Assembly: GCA_021838765.1 (NCBI GenBank)
Contig: JAKCCY010000002.1
Location: 1-64,000 of the forward strand
Length of the DNA stretch: 64,000 bases
Direction of reading: 5' to 3'
Origin: Nitrospirota bacterium
GTDB taxonomy: Bacteria; Nitrospirota_A; Leptospirillia; Leptospirillales; Leptospirillaceae
The translations under genes were made by a program, and so were the position numbers. Under the pieces are notes generated by a model. The model was not told the DNA's origin. It ran no database searches and saw only the letters and a list, made by a program, of their open reading frames with translations. Positions within the stretch are counted from its first letter, which is position 1, and the number at the start of each line of letters is the position of its first letter. Positions 1-9,554 of the stretch are shown here, piece by piece.

Positions 1-107
1 CCCCGGTCTATTAGTTTTTCGGTCAAATGAGAGATAAAAAGCTCGGTCCCACCGTATTTTAGTGGTGGAACAGATACGAAAGGGGTCGATACAATGGCTA
101 TTTTCAT
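1..107 (-). CDS. Glycosyltransferase, GT4-like, N-terminal fragment
   Basis: Only the first 35 codons lie in the window; the gene runs off the left edge. The translation opens MKIAIVSTPF, followed by VPPLKYGGTELF, which is the nucleotide-sugar/acceptor loop at the start of family 4 (GT-B fold) glycosyltransferases. The ATG overlaps the TGA of the upstream MFS gene as ATGA, so the two are translationally coupled in one minus-strand unit. Substrate cannot be judged from this fragment. A role in surface glycan or glycolipid synthesis is inferred from the family and from the heptose epimerase nearby. Confidence 0.8.
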   Translation of the reverse strand, partial: MKIAIVSTPFVSVPPLKYGGTELFISHLTEKLIDR

Positions 108-1417
108 GATTCATTCCTATTCGTTCCAATGGATATCGGTAAATGTTGAGCGATTGATAATGTCTCCTGGGGAGACTCTTTTTTGATGGAGCGCCTGAGA
201 AAGATTAATCCTCCTATAAGAAAAATAAGACCCATTATTGAAAAGACAGGGCCAACTCCTATGAGATGGAGAAGTGCTGGGAATAGCCCCATTCCTCCAA
301 TAGCTCCAAGAAGGAATCCAATAGACATTGTTGAAAGTGTTCTTGCTAAAAGAATTTCAGGTGCCTGTGTTTGAATAATAGTATGAGCTAATGGATTGAA
401 TGCGGAAAAAGATGCTCCTATAAGTGCAATTGTAATAGAAGCGAACAGAATCGGTTGTAACCAACCTGTTGCCGTTAGCATAAGTCCGCCAAAAATTAAA
501 GCTCCTGCAATCCATTTTTCGTATTGTATAGGTGGTGCTGATGTGAGCAACATTGAAGCACCCAACATACCAAGCCCCATGATTGATAGAAGAAAACCAA
601 GCGTTTGGGGGCCTTGATGGAGAACAAGTTTTGTGTATACGGGCAAAATGAGTGAAAAAGGACCGGTAATAAATCCGTACAGAGTCATGATGACAAACAA
701 TGGCAGGAGATTACTTTTTCCATTAAATACAAACTGGAACCCTTCACGTGTTTCCTGGAGTAATGTTAAGAAAGAAAAAGCTGTTGACCTATGTGGGGAA
801 GGTAGTTTCATCATTAATAGAAAGAGTGCGGAGAGAAAAAAAGTAACAGCATTCACAATCATTACGAACGGAGCGTTCCAGAGACCGATGAGAACACCTC
901 CAGTAATTGGGCCGAGAAGCATTCCAACTTGACCTGTCGTTTGCATGAGTGCATTTGCGGATACAATTTGATCCCGACGGACAAGTTCAGGTATCGAGGC
1001 ATAGAGAGCTGGACCAAAAATTCCGGAGACCACAGAGATCAGAAACACAAGTATGAATAGGATTGGAAGGGTAAGAAGCTCGTTATGGTAAAGGACCGGA
1101 ATCAGAAGAAGTAGAAGACCCCTGGTGATATCAATAAAGATCATAACGTTTTTTCGTGACACCCGATCGAGAATGGGACCTGTGAACCAACCAAAAAGAA
1201 GGGGAGGAAGTGTTTGAAGGATTCCAACCCATGCAAGGTCTGCCGCTTTGTGGGAAAACTGGTAGACAAACCACAACATAGCGACCTTGTTGAGGTTCTC
1301 CCCAAGCTGAGAAATAACCTGCCCCATTGTCAACAAGCTGAAATTTCGATTTTTTAAGATATCGATGGCTATCTGAATGTTCAACGATCCCTCCATGGAA
1401 TTGAGGCCACTACTCAC
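104..1417 (-). CDS. MFS transporter (DHA3/EntS-like)
   Basis: This is a polytopic membrane protein of about 437 residues with some ten to twelve hydrophobic segments, the usual size for the major facilitator superfamily. The loop after the second helix carries a GPILDRVSRK stretch, matching the MFS motif A pattern, and FGPALYASIPELV follows the fourth helix as in the DHA3/enterobactin-exporter-like group. The longest frame opens with GTG at 1417; an ATG at 1396 is possible, and neither has a strong ribosome site. It is paralogous to the next gene upstream and overlaps the glycosyltransferase start by 4 bases. Export of a small molecule or glycan-linked compound is inferred; the substrate is unknown. 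Confidence 0.8.
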   Translation of the reverse strand: MSSGLNSMEGSLNIQIAIDILKNRNFSLLTMGQVISQLGENLNKVAMLWFVYQFSHKAADLAWVGILQTLPPLLFGWFTGPILDRVSRKNVMIFIDITRGLLLLLIPVLYHNELLTLPILFILVFLISVVSGIFGPALYASIPELVRRDQIVSANALMQTTGQVGMLLGPITGGVLIGLWNAPFVMIVNAVTFFLSALFLLMMKLPSPHRSTAFSFLTLLQETREGFQFVFNGKSNLLPLFVIMTLYGFITGPFSLILPVYTKLVLHQGPQTLGFLLSIMGLGMLGASMLLTSAPPIQYEKWIAGALIFGGLMLTATGWLQPILFASITIALIGASFSAFNPLAHTIIQTQAPEILLARTLSTMSIGFLLGAIGGMGLFPALLHLIGVGPVFSIMGLIFLIGGLIFLRRSIKKESPQETLSIAQHLPISIGTNRNES

Positions 1418-1537
1418 TAAATTAGCAAGTCCTATGCCTATAACTTTTAAGCCGATTAATTTGTTCGTTTTATATTGTGTTAGCTGTATGAAATATGGTT
1501 TTCTTATTTGAATGGTGTGCTGATATGGTTCTTTTGG

Positions 1538-2857
1538 TTACAGTGATTTGTCTTTCTTTGTCCCAATGGGTAACACAATGATGATGGCTATAATGAGTAA
1601 GATGGCGGCAGCTCCGGAGAGATAAAATACAGTCCCTTTGTTAGAAAGAATTCGTGTGCCTAAGTAAATTCCACCCATTGCAGCGATTAAAAAGAAAAAG
1701 CCTGAGAGGGATAGGGCTCTGCCTAAGGTTGATTGCGGAGATTCTTTTTGTATTAATGATGTTGACAAAGGAAGGATTAAACCAAGTCCAGTTCCAGCGG
1801 CCCAAAGTAGAACGATTGCTTCCATTGATGTTCTGGATGCTGATAAAAGGAATAGGGATATGGAACTTATGAATATCCCTCCTGCAATTGTTTTTTTAGG
1901 ATTCCACTTTTGAAATCTTACCAAAATCCAGCCTGCAGTGAGACTTCCGGCAAAATAGCTTCCTGATAGCAAAGAAAAAAGACTTTTCCCCTGATGAAAG
2001 ACCTCTGTTGTCAAAGCAGGAAACAGAAGTGACATGGGGGCATTGATCAGTCCAAATACTGCCCCTAGAAGCATCGGCAAAAGTTGGCTTGGGTGAGATC
2101 TCAGAATATGAAAGAGCGAGCTCTCACCCTTCCTTTTTGTTTGAGGCGAAGTGTTTTTTGTTAATTGATCTTCAAAAACGGTCGAGGGTGTAATTGTTTG
2201 GGGTATCAATATAAAGAGGGATGCCGAAAGTACATATCCGACTCCTGAAACAAGAAGTGTTTGGGGTGCATTCATATGCAAGAGCAAAAATGCAAATAGT
2301 AATGGGCCAAGAAAATAGCCTCCCTGTCCAAATAATTGGATATAACCATTCGCTCTTTGTAGACGGTCGATGGGTACAAATGAAGGGAGTAAAGCATTAA
2401 ATGCAGGTCCAAAAAATGACGAGAGGAAAGCGGTAGCAGTTACAATCGTTAACAGTTGTATGGAGGATGTCTGATTAAAAAGCGCGATAAGCGGTAAGAT
2501 GGCATAGGTAGCTCCCTTGAAAATATTAATTCCAGAAAGCAATGGAGGTTTTGGCAGCTTGTCTATGACAAATCCTATGGGCAGGATGATTAGGAAGGGG
2601 ATGAGTGTTTGCAAAAAACTGATTTTGGAAATCAGTGTCAGTTTTTCTACCGCCATTTTATAGGCGATCCATGTAATAGCTGTCTGAGTCAGACCCTCAC
2701 TCAACTGGGACAATGAATAGGCAAAAATCACACCTCTCAAACGATTTTTGTCTATTGACTGCTTGAGAAATGAAAAGGGGCCCAAAAGTGCTGATTTCCG
2801 GGTCGATCTCAGGGTGAACTCCAATCTTTGTTCAGTTGTCTTGGTTTTAAAAAGCAT
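1538..2857 (-). CDS. MFS transporter, paralogue of the downstream gene
   Basis: A second MFS permease of about 439 residues, with a charged cytoplasmic N-terminal extension of roughly 35 to 40 residues before the first helix. It shares SQL-E-L, LQTL-P, FFGPA and GQ-G--LGP blocks with its neighbour at 104-1417, so the two look like an old tandem duplication. I chose the ATG at 2857, preceded by GTTGAG; a GTG at 2887 would add ten residues but lacks a visible ribosome site. The two genes are separated by 120 bases and are read away from the heptose epimerase. The substrate cannot be told from sequence. Confidence 0.78.
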   Translation of the reverse strand: MLFKTKTTEQRLEFTLRSTRKSALLGPFSFLKQSIDKNRLRGVIFAYSLSQLSEGLTQTAITWIAYKMAVEKLTLISKISFLQTLIPFLIILPIGFVIDKLPKPPLLSGINIFKGATYAILPLIALFNQTSSIQLLTIVTATAFLSSFFGPAFNALLPSFVPIDRLQRANGYIQLFGQGGYFLGPLLFAFLLLHMNAPQTLLVSGVGYVLSASLFILIPQTITPSTVFEDQLTKNTSPQTKRKGESSLFHILRSHPSQLLPMLLGAVFGLINAPMSLLFPALTTEVFHQGKSLFSLLSGSYFAGSLTAGWILVRFQKWNPKKTIAGGIFISSISLFLLSASRTSMEAIVLLWAAGTGLGLILPLSTSLIQKESPQSTLGRALSLSGFFFLIAAMGGIYLGTRILSNKGTVFYLSGAAAILLIIAIIIVLPIGTKKDKSL

Positions 2858-2926
2858 TCGCTGCTCAACCCCGATGCATTCTATCACGGAGTTCAGTTTT
2901 ATCGACCGTCTCTTCCATATTTTTTA

Positions 2927-2956
2927 TTGGCCAAGTGTCCGGGTATTGTGTAAAAT
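2927..2956 (+). promoter_or_regulatory. Candidate sigma70-type promoter for hldD
   Basis: TTGGCC and TAAAAT are separated by 18 bases, ending about 46 bases before the epimerase ATG. The -10 element matches consensus at five of six positions; the -35 element is weak. Confidence 0.35.
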
Positions 2957-3002
2957 TAAGCAAAATTCGGTTTTTATGGAAATTGAATGAGGAGGGGAAT
3001 TG

Positions 3003-3917
3003 ATGCGTTATTTGGTAACGGGTGGTGCTGGTTTTATCGGTTCAAACATTGTTCTTCGTTTGGAAAAGGATCGACATGATGTAACGGTTATCGATGATTT
3101 TTCTTCAGGCGTTTTTCAAAACCTAAAAGGTTTTCGTGGAGATTTTCGTTGTGGTGATATCTCGAAGATGAATCTAATCGATTTATTTAAGAGCTATCCT
3201 CCGTTTGATGGCATCATTCATCAGGCATCTATAACTGATACTACCGTTATGAATCAGGAAGAGATGGTTCAAAAGAATGTCGAAGGATTTCATCGTATAG
3301 CTGAATATGCGAGGGTTTACCAGACAAGGGTTGTGTATGCTTCTTCAGCAGCTGTTTATGGAAATAACCCCAGTCCACAATCCGAAGATCAATATCCCAA
3401 TCCCTTAAATGTTTATGGATTTTCAAAAATGCTGCTTGACAATATTGGCCGAAAACTAGCTTTGGAAATATCGAAACCGGTTATTGGCCTGAGGTATTTC
3501 AATGTTTTTGGTCCGGGAGAAGGGCATAAAGGCAAGTTTGCGAGCATGATCTACCAGCTATATCTTCAAATGCGGGCTGGTAAAAATCCCCGGGTTTTTA
3601 AATGGGGAGAACAAGGTAGGGATCATGTTTATGTCAAGGATATTGTTGAGGCAAATATTCTTGCCCTTTCGGCAGAGACTTCCGGAGTTGTCAACGCAGG
3701 GACAGGAGTTGAAACATCCTTCAATGAAATTATTGATGGGTTGAATAAGGCATTAAAGACCAATCTGACTCCAGAATATTTCGATAATCCGTATTCCTTT
3801 TTTCAGAATCATACAAAGGCATCCATCCAGGGAACAAAGACTTTGTTGGGATATACTCCACGATTTACTGTGGAAGAGGGGATACAGGATTATGTGAATT
3901 ATCTTGAGCATTCTTGA
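3003..3917 (+). CDS. hldD: ADP-L-glycero-D-manno-heptose 6-epimerase
   Basis: An extended short-chain dehydrogenase/reductase of 304 residues. The N-terminal GGAGFIGSN binds NADP, YASSAAVYG contains the catalytic Ser region, and YGFSK is the Tyr-x3-Lys pair. The C-terminal half carries FNVFGPGEGHKGK, RDHVYVKDIV and YFDNPYSFFQNHTKA, characteristic of HldD/RfaD rather than GalE. In that family the enzyme epimerises ADP-heptose for inner-core lipopolysaccharide in the cytoplasm. The start is the ATG at 3003, five bases after AGGAGGGG; a TTG one codon earlier is too close to that site. It is divergent from the MFS pair and precedes the TPR protein. Confidence 0.88.
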   Translation: MRYLVTGGAGFIGSNIVLRLEKDRHDVTVIDDFSSGVFQNLKGFRGDFRCGDISKMNLIDLFKSYPPFDGIIHQASITDTTVMNQEEMVQKNVEGFHRIAEYARVYQTRVVYASSAAVYGNNPSPQSEDQYPNPLNVYGFSKMLLDNIGRKLALEISKPVIGLRYFNVFGPGEGHKGKFASMIYQLYLQMRAGKNPRVFKWGEQGRDHVYVKDIVEANILALSAETSGVVNAGTGVETSFNEIIDGLNKALKTNLTPEYFDNPYSFFQNHTKASIQGTKTLLGYTPRFTVEEGIQDYVNYLEHS

Positions 3918-3996
3918 TTCATGCGATTCGCAATCCGCGAGGAGATGTTCCGTCTTCGTTCTTTCAGAGCGCGTTGCTGTGTGTTGAAGGAGGCTT

Positions 3997-5838
3997 ATGG
4001 CGATTTTTGTGAGTAGATGGTCTTATGCGATATTTTTTTTTCTGACGCTAGGCGGGGTCTTTTTTTCTCCTGCTCAACTGATTGCCCAAGCCCAGGTGAT
4101 AGACTCTACCAAGGGTGTTACGGGCGATGTCCGTGATCAGAAAATCCAAAATATGGACGATCTTAACAAGCTAATACTCAAGTATGGGCTAGTTCGAAAT
4201 CGATCGGCCAACGCCTCACTTAAAGCCATTAGTCTTCGTTTGGGTCCGTATTTTGATCATCCTGAATTCAAAATTCGTATAGTTATTCTTGATCGCCAAA
4301 AGCCTATTGCATACCTCTTGAAAGGTCAGACTCTTGTTTTATCAAGGGGCATGATCTACTCAGGACTTCTTGAAAATACAGATGAGGTTGCCGGCGCTCT
4401 TGCATATCTTTTATCTGAAAGAATGTTTTCAAAACTTGGGAACCATTTTGTGGGTGTGGCTGCATCAGATCATTCCTTGCCATCCCCTGTCGATGGCAAA
4501 CAAATTTTAGATCCTGTTTTATATGCTGCACTTGCAATGGTTCAGGCTGGTTATCATTATCAAGGGATTATCAGTGCTGTAGAACTTTTGGGAAAACTTC
4601 GCTCGGACCCTGTCCTGGGGGGTGAAGGAAAGTTCCTGTTAGATGAAAAGATTCGGGTGTTGAAAGGTTCTGCCCTATACTTTGAAGGGCAAATAGCCAC
4701 ATTTGTTCATCATAACATGACTGCCATTTATGATCTTTCCCGATTCCTTGCAAGATTTCCTCTATCTGCCGGCGGCCATTTTCTGCTAGGGCTTGCTTAT
4801 TATCAGTCCTTTTCTGAGAGTCGATTCTTTCATCCGGATCGTTTTCTTTTTGTAGATGATCCTATACCCACTATCAGAATACATGCAATTCCGCTTGATA
4901 TCGGAGCGCTTGATGCTGCTGAGTCGGAATGGGAGATGTCTCTCCAGCTTAACCCGGCTTTTGTTCCGGCACTTAACGCTGAAGGCAGGCTGTTATTGTT
5001 GAAAGGGGAAAGGAAGCAGGCCAGAGCCTATTTTCGAAGAGCCTACAATCTGATTCCCGACTCTCCTTGGTATGCTGCAGATTATGGCCTTTCGCTTTTA
5101 ATGGAGCATCATACTGTTAGTGGGGCCAGGTTACTCGAAAAATCCGTAAAGAAAGCTTCCTATGATCCAAGGCTCATGTACGATGAGGGGCTGTGGAGCA
5201 ACCTTAACGGAGATAAAACTCAGAGTATGGATTCTTTTGCGGAGATTGGAAAAATTGCCGGTTGGAGAGAAGTTGCGTCTATTTCATCCGGTCTGGAGCC
5301 TGTCAAAGTTCCTCATCTTAAGAAAGAAGCGGTCGCATCATTATTTACCAAGCCAGGAATTACAATGGAAGAAATCACAAAAAAGCTGGGGATACCCAAA
5401 ACTCCTCCTATTATTGTTGCCGGAAGAACGATCTGGAATTACAGTCATCGTGGTATCCGTTTGATTTTCCATAAAAATATTCTTTATTACTCAATTTTTG
5501 AGAAAGCCAGTGCGGATCGTTTTTTGGGAGCATTATCAGTAGGGGAAAGATATGATCCAGAAGATCCTTTGTCATTGAAGCCATCTTGGGTTATTCCATT
5601 GGGGAGAACGCCTGTTTTGGTCTTCAAGAAAAACTATGGGTATGTCACGATCGATACAAAAGATGGGACTATCTCGAGGGTTCTCCTTAGTGCACTTCCT
5701 CAAAACGAAACAGTGGAGCAGGATCGAATGAATTCGAAGGGAGAACCGCTTATTGTTGGGCCTCAATCTTCCCCATCAACAAATAATGAGACGGGGAAGA
5801 GGAGCATAAAGAGTGGTCATGGAGATGGTAGCCATTAG
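3997..5838 (+). CDS. Exported TPR protein with inactive M48-like domain
   Basis: A 613-residue protein with an N-terminal signal peptide ending near AQLIAQAQ. Residues of about 45-150 follow the M48 (BepA-like) peptidase layout, with VLSRGMIYSGLLENTDEVAGA in place of the IfVtrGLL-nEaELA block. At the expected HExxH zinc motif the sequence is AYLLSERMF, so no zinc site is visible. Helical repeats resembling TPRs follow, for example PALNAEGRLLLLKGE. The stretch around residues 450-505 (TMEEITKKLGIP, then WNYSHRG and LIFHKN) resembles a SmpA/BamE-type fold by pattern. A periplasmic scaffold or chaperone for envelope assembly is inferred. AAGGAGG precedes the ATG. Its end overlaps purF convergently by 4 bases. 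Confidence 0.7.
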   Translation: MAIFVSRWSYAIFFFLTLGGVFFSPAQLIAQAQVIDSTKGVTGDVRDQKIQNMDDLNKLILKYGLVRNRSANASLKAISLRLGPYFDHPEFKIRIVILDRQKPIAYLLKGQTLVLSRGMIYSGLLENTDEVAGALAYLLSERMFSKLGNHFVGVAASDHSLPSPVDGKQILDPVLYAALAMVQAGYHYQGIISAVELLGKLRSDPVLGGEGKFLLDEKIRVLKGSALYFEGQIATFVHHNMTAIYDLSRFLARFPLSAGGHFLLGLAYYQSFSESRFFHPDRFLFVDDPIPTIRIHAIPLDIGALDAAESEWEMSLQLNPAFVPALNAEGRLLLLKGERKQARAYFRRAYNLIPDSPWYAADYGLSLLMEHHTVSGARLLEKSVKKASYDPRLMYDEGLWSNLNGDKTQSMDSFAEIGKIAGWREVASISSGLEPVKVPHLKKEAVASLFTKPGITMEEITKKLGIPKTPPIIVAGRTIWNYSHRGIRLIFHKNILYYSIFEKASADRFLGALSVGERYDPEDPLSLKPSWVIPLGRTPVLVFKKNYGYVTIDTKDGTISRVLLSALPQNETVEQDRMNSKGEPLIVGPQSSPSTNNETGKRSIKSGHGDGSH

Positions 5839-7280
5839 CCTTCAAACAGGCCATGCTGGATTCTTTCTTCTTTTGAAAAAGGGATTGGGTAGCAGCCAGT
5901 AAAGCAGGCTGTGCAGAAGCCTTTTCTGGAGTTGTTTTGATCTTTGGCTCTTTCTATTTCTTCCTGCATGGCATCCACAGACAGATATGCCAATGAGTCT
6001 GCCTTTACATATCGCCTGATTTCTTCAAGACTATGAGTTGCTCCTATTAGTTCAGTTCTTGTTGGAGTGTCAATACCATAGAAGCATGGTGAAATGATGG
6101 GTGCTGATGCAATTCGCATATGAACTTCAGATGCACCTGCAGCACGCAGCATGGAAACAATTTTCCGGCTTGTTGTTCCCCTGACGATAGAGTCATCAAC
6201 GACAACAATGCGCTTGTTCTTTAAAATTGATGGGACAGCATTAAGCTTTATTTTGACCCCAAAGTGACGGATGGATTGTTGAGGCTCAATGAAGGTTCGC
6301 CCAACATAATGGTTTCTGATTAAACCCATATCAACAGGAATTCCTGATGCTTCTGAGTATCCAAGTGCTGCAGCAAGACCGGAGTCGGGAACGGGAATAA
6401 CTAAGTCCGCTTCAACAGCTGAATCTTTTGCCAGTCTTCCTCCCAGTCTTTTTCTGGAGAGATAGACCGGATAACCAAAAACTTGGCTATCCGGTCTGGC
6501 GAAGTAAACAATTTCAAATATGCAGGGTGCATCCTTCCGAACAAAGAGTTTATGGCTTTCCATGCCTTTCTCATTGATAACAACCATTTCACCTGGATCT
6601 ACATCCCTGATGAATTCAGCACCAATAAGATCAAACGCACATGTTTCAGATGCAAGAACATAAGCATCGCCAATTTTTCCGATCGAAAGGGGACGAAGTC
6701 CCAGTGGATCCCTTACTCCAAGCATTGAGTTTTCAAGAAGGACAATGAAGGAATAGGATCCTTTGACAGATGAGAGAGCTGCACCCATTTGTTCAACCAT
6801 GGTCATACCTGTTGACCTGGCAATAAGGTGGACAAGAACCTCCGAATCAACCTCCGTTGTAAAGAGTGCACCCTCGTTTTCCATTTCGCGTTTGAGCTCA
6901 ATTGCATTGGTCAAATTTCCATTATGAACAAGAGCAATTGGTCCTTTTGAGTAAAACGCTGTCAGTGGCTGGAGATCTTTTTCAGGATCTCCACCAGCTG
7001 TTGCATAACGGTTATGTCCAATTGCGATATTCCCTTTTAAGTCATTCAACAGGTCTTCTGTGTAAAACTCCGAAACTAGTTTTGGTGATTTTCTAAGTAA
7101 AAGTTTTCCGTTTTCCAAGCTGGCAATACCCGTTCCTTCCTGTCCCCTGTGCTGCAGTGCATACAGGCCGAGGTAAGTCAGGTTGGCTGCTTCTGGATGA
7201 CCATAAATTCCGAATACGGCACATTCCTCATGAAAATGGTCATCGGGAAGATCTGTTGGGGATGATGTATTGGAGCTCAA
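5835..7280 (-). CDS. purF: Amidophosphoribosyltransferase
   Basis: The enzyme transfers glutamine amide nitrogen to PRPP, the first committed step of purine synthesis. The 481-residue protein has a short propeptide, then the Ntn nucleophile Cys20 in EECAVFGI, the glutaminase signature ALQHRGQEG and the PRPP-binding motif VVVDDSIVRGT. Cysteines in DAPCIF, SPCFYG and GFCTACFTG match the four ligands of the 4Fe-4S cluster in the Bacillus-type enzyme. The start is a TTG at 7280: GGAGG sits seven bases upstream and the TTG overlaps the purL stop as TTGA, indicating coupled translation in a purQ-purL-purF operon. Confidence 0.95.
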   Translation of the reverse strand: MSSNTSSPTDLPDDHFHEECAVFGIYGHPEAANLTYLGLYALQHRGQEGTGIASLENGKLLLRKSPKLVSEFYTEDLLNDLKGNIAIGHNRYATAGGDPEKDLQPLTAFYSKGPIALVHNGNLTNAIELKREMENEGALFTTEVDSEVLVHLIARSTGMTMVEQMGAALSSVKGSYSFIVLLENSMLGVRDPLGLRPLSIGKIGDAYVLASETCAFDLIGAEFIRDVDPGEMVVINEKGMESHKLFVRKDAPCIFEIVYFARPDSQVFGYPVYLSRKRLGGRLAKDSAVEADLVIPVPDSGLAAALGYSEASGIPVDMGLIRNHYVGRTFIEPQQSIRHFGVKIKLNAVPSILKNKRIVVVDDSIVRGTTSRKIVSMLRAAGASEVHMRIASAPIISPCFYGIDTPTRTELIGATHSLEEIRRYVKADSLAYLSVDAMQEEIERAKDQNNSRKGFCTACFTGCYPIPFSKEERIQHGLFEG

Positions 7281-9511
7281 GGTGCATCCTCCATGTATTG
7301 TGTTATTGCATTCATAAAAAGATTCTGAAGAGTCTGGGGAGAATCGGCAAGATGTTTTTCATGACCGGCAAGTTCACGGTAACTTACGGAAAATGTTTTT
7401 TTGGCAGTGATACCTATCGTTTGGAATGGAACCCCCATTTCTTTAGCCCATTGAATGATCTCTTCCTGATCAGTCGTTGAGTGACCAATGAGAATTCGTC
7501 CCGGAGCCTCGGAGAAAAAGTAGGAAAGAGGTTCTATTGGGTTCGGGATTTTTATGATGACTCCAAGATCAGTTGCCCCAAGAGTCATCATAAAAAGACT
7601 TCTTAAAATGCCGCCTTTCCCAATTGCCCGGGAGCAGGTGACCAGACGTCTTGATGAAAGCCCAGACATCAGGTTGACTATTCTCTTGACTTGAGACGGA
7701 TTCGGTTCAGGGACGGGTCCAAGAGAGGTATCTCCTGAGATCCATTCGAAAAAGGAGCCTCCGAGGGAAAGATCATTTGAAGATCCCAGCAGAGAGATTG
7801 TAAGACCAGGGGTTTTTGTGATTCCTGCTATTCTGTTTCTGTAATCAGATACACGGCCTGTAATAACAATCATGGGTGTCGGAGGAATGCTTTGTTTGTT
7901 TGTTTCGTTGTAGAGGCTGACATTGCCGGAAACAACCGGGATCTCTAGGGCTGCTCCTATATCGGCTATTCCGGAGATTGCTTCCGTTAACTGCCCCATG
8001 ATTTCCGGGTTTTCAGGATTTCCAAAATTGAGGCAATCCGTCATTCCAAGCGGGATAGCTCCCATGGCAGCCAAATCGGTAACCGCTTTGAGGACAGTTA
8101 TTCCCGCTCCCCTATAGGCATCTTTCGAAAGTGTATGTGGAAGGCTGGATAAAGCTATTGCAACAGATGATTTTTGGGGAGACTTAAGGTTCATAACGGC
8201 CCCGTCATGTCCTGGACCCATGAGCGTTGCTCCACCAACAGCCTTGTCAAACTGCTGATGAATCCATGTCGTGTCACCACCGTTTGGATGCGAGATCATT
8301 TCCTTGAATGTTTCCAAGATGGCGTGGGATCCACTTTGAGCTTTGATATGATTTGGCATCACAATAGCGGGATTCGTGCTCGTTGGGCGATCATAGACAG
8401 GGGCTTTGTCTGTTAAAAGCTCAATGGGAATTTCTGCCAGGAGCTGGCCTTTCATTTTAACGCGGAATAGTGGCTCGGTGATCGTTTCTCCGACGACACT
8501 GGCTGCCAATTGGTAGTTCCTGGCGATCTGGAGTATTGGTTCTACCTGTTCTGGTTGGGCAAGAAATAACATCCTTTCCTGACTTTCAGAAAGGAGAATC
8601 TCCCATCCTTCCATCTTGGTTTCCCGAAGAGGAACCGAGGAAAGGTCCAATTCCATTCCAAGTCCTCCACGTCCTGCCATCTCGGTCGAGGAGCTTGTCA
8701 GGCCGGCTGCGCCCATATCCTGAACGGCAACAGGAAGTCCTTCCTGAATGATTTTAAGAGTCGCTTCGATCAAATTTTTTCCTACATAGGGATCTGCAAC
8801 CTGAACCTGTGGTCTAAGGTCTCCATCTGACGAGTTAAAGCCTCGTGAAGCCATTGCTGCTCCAGATACTCCGTCCCGTCCGGTTCTGTTTCCCATATAA
8901 ATGGCAATAAGGCCTGCCTTTGGCGCTTTAGCTGACATAACACTATTGACGTTAACAACGCCAAGGGCAAAAACATTGACGAGAATATTATTCAAATATC
9001 GATCATCGAACCACACTTCACCTGCAACAGTAGGAATTCCTACTGGATTTCCGTAGCCTGCAATCCCTGCTACGACACGTCTGAACAATGTTCTGTGGCG
9101 GGGATGGCGTAATGATCCAAAGACCAAGCTGTTTGCCAAAGCGATTGGGCGGGCTCCCATTGCAAAAATATCCCGGAGAATTCCTCCAACACCTGTGGCA
9201 GCCCCCTGAAATGGCTCCAGAAAGCTTGGGTGGTTATGACTTTCCATTTTAAAGGCAATCCCGATCCCCTCACCAATATGGATGATTCCAGCATTTTCGC
9301 CTGGGCCTGAGACTACTCGTGAGCTATGGGCAGACTGAAATCTTCTGAGATGCTTTCTTGAAGACTTATAACTGCAGTGCTCACTCCACATGGCAGAAAA
9401 TATCGCTTCTTCTGTCAGGTTTGGGTCTCTTCCCAGAAGGGAAAAAATGGCTGCCATTTCGTGTGATGGAATTCGAAATCGGGATTCTCTATTGTCTGCT
9501 GTCAATGTCAT
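7277..9511 (-). CDS. purL: Phosphoribosylformylglycinamidine synthase subunit PurL
   Basis: The small-form FGAM synthase catalytic subunit, about 744 residues from the ATG at 9511. Diagnostic blocks include MWSEHCSYKSSRKHL, ESHNHPS and GAATGVGGILRDI (ATP-binding) and DCLNFGNPENPE. It makes formylglycinamidine ribonucleotide using ammonia passed from PurQ, and the small form needs PurS as well. An ATG at 9577 would add 22 residues overlapping purQ but has no ribosome site; the inner ATG follows GGAAAAATC and fits the family's N-terminus better. It lies between purQ and purF. Confidence 0.94.
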   Translation of the reverse strand: MTLTADNRESRFRIPSHEMAAIFSLLGRDPNLTEEAIFSAMWSEHCSYKSSRKHLRRFQSAHSSRVVSGPGENAGIIHIGEGIGIAFKMESHNHPSFLEPFQGAATGVGGILRDIFAMGARPIALANSLVFGSLRHPRHRTLFRRVVAGIAGYGNPVGIPTVAGEVWFDDRYLNNILVNVFALGVVNVNSVMSAKAPKAGLIAIYMGNRTGRDGVSGAAMASRGFNSSDGDLRPQVQVADPYVGKNLIEATLKIIQEGLPVAVQDMGAAGLTSSSTEMAGRGGLGMELDLSSVPLRETKMEGWEILLSESQERMLFLAQPEQVEPILQIARNYQLAASVVGETITEPLFRVKMKGQLLAEIPIELLTDKAPVYDRPTSTNPAIVMPNHIKAQSGSHAILETFKEMISHPNGGDTTWIHQQFDKAVGGATLMGPGHDGAVMNLKSPQKSSVAIALSSLPHTLSKDAYRGAGITVLKAVTDLAAMGAIPLGMTDCLNFGNPENPEIMGQLTEAISGIADIGAALEIPVVSGNVSLYNETNKQSIPPTPMIVITGRVSDYRNRIAGITKTPGLTISLLGSSNDLSLGGSFFEWISGDTSLGPVPEPNPSQVKRIVNLMSGLSSRRLVTCSRAIGKGGILRSLFMMTLGATDLGVIIKIPNPIEPLSYFFSEAPGRILIGHSTTDQEEIIQWAKEMGVPFQTIGITAKKTFSVSYRELAGHEKHLADSPQTLQNLFMNAITQYMEDAP

Positions 9512-9554
9512 GATTTTTCCGGGAATATGCCTTGAGTAAGGCGGGTTATGGTGC

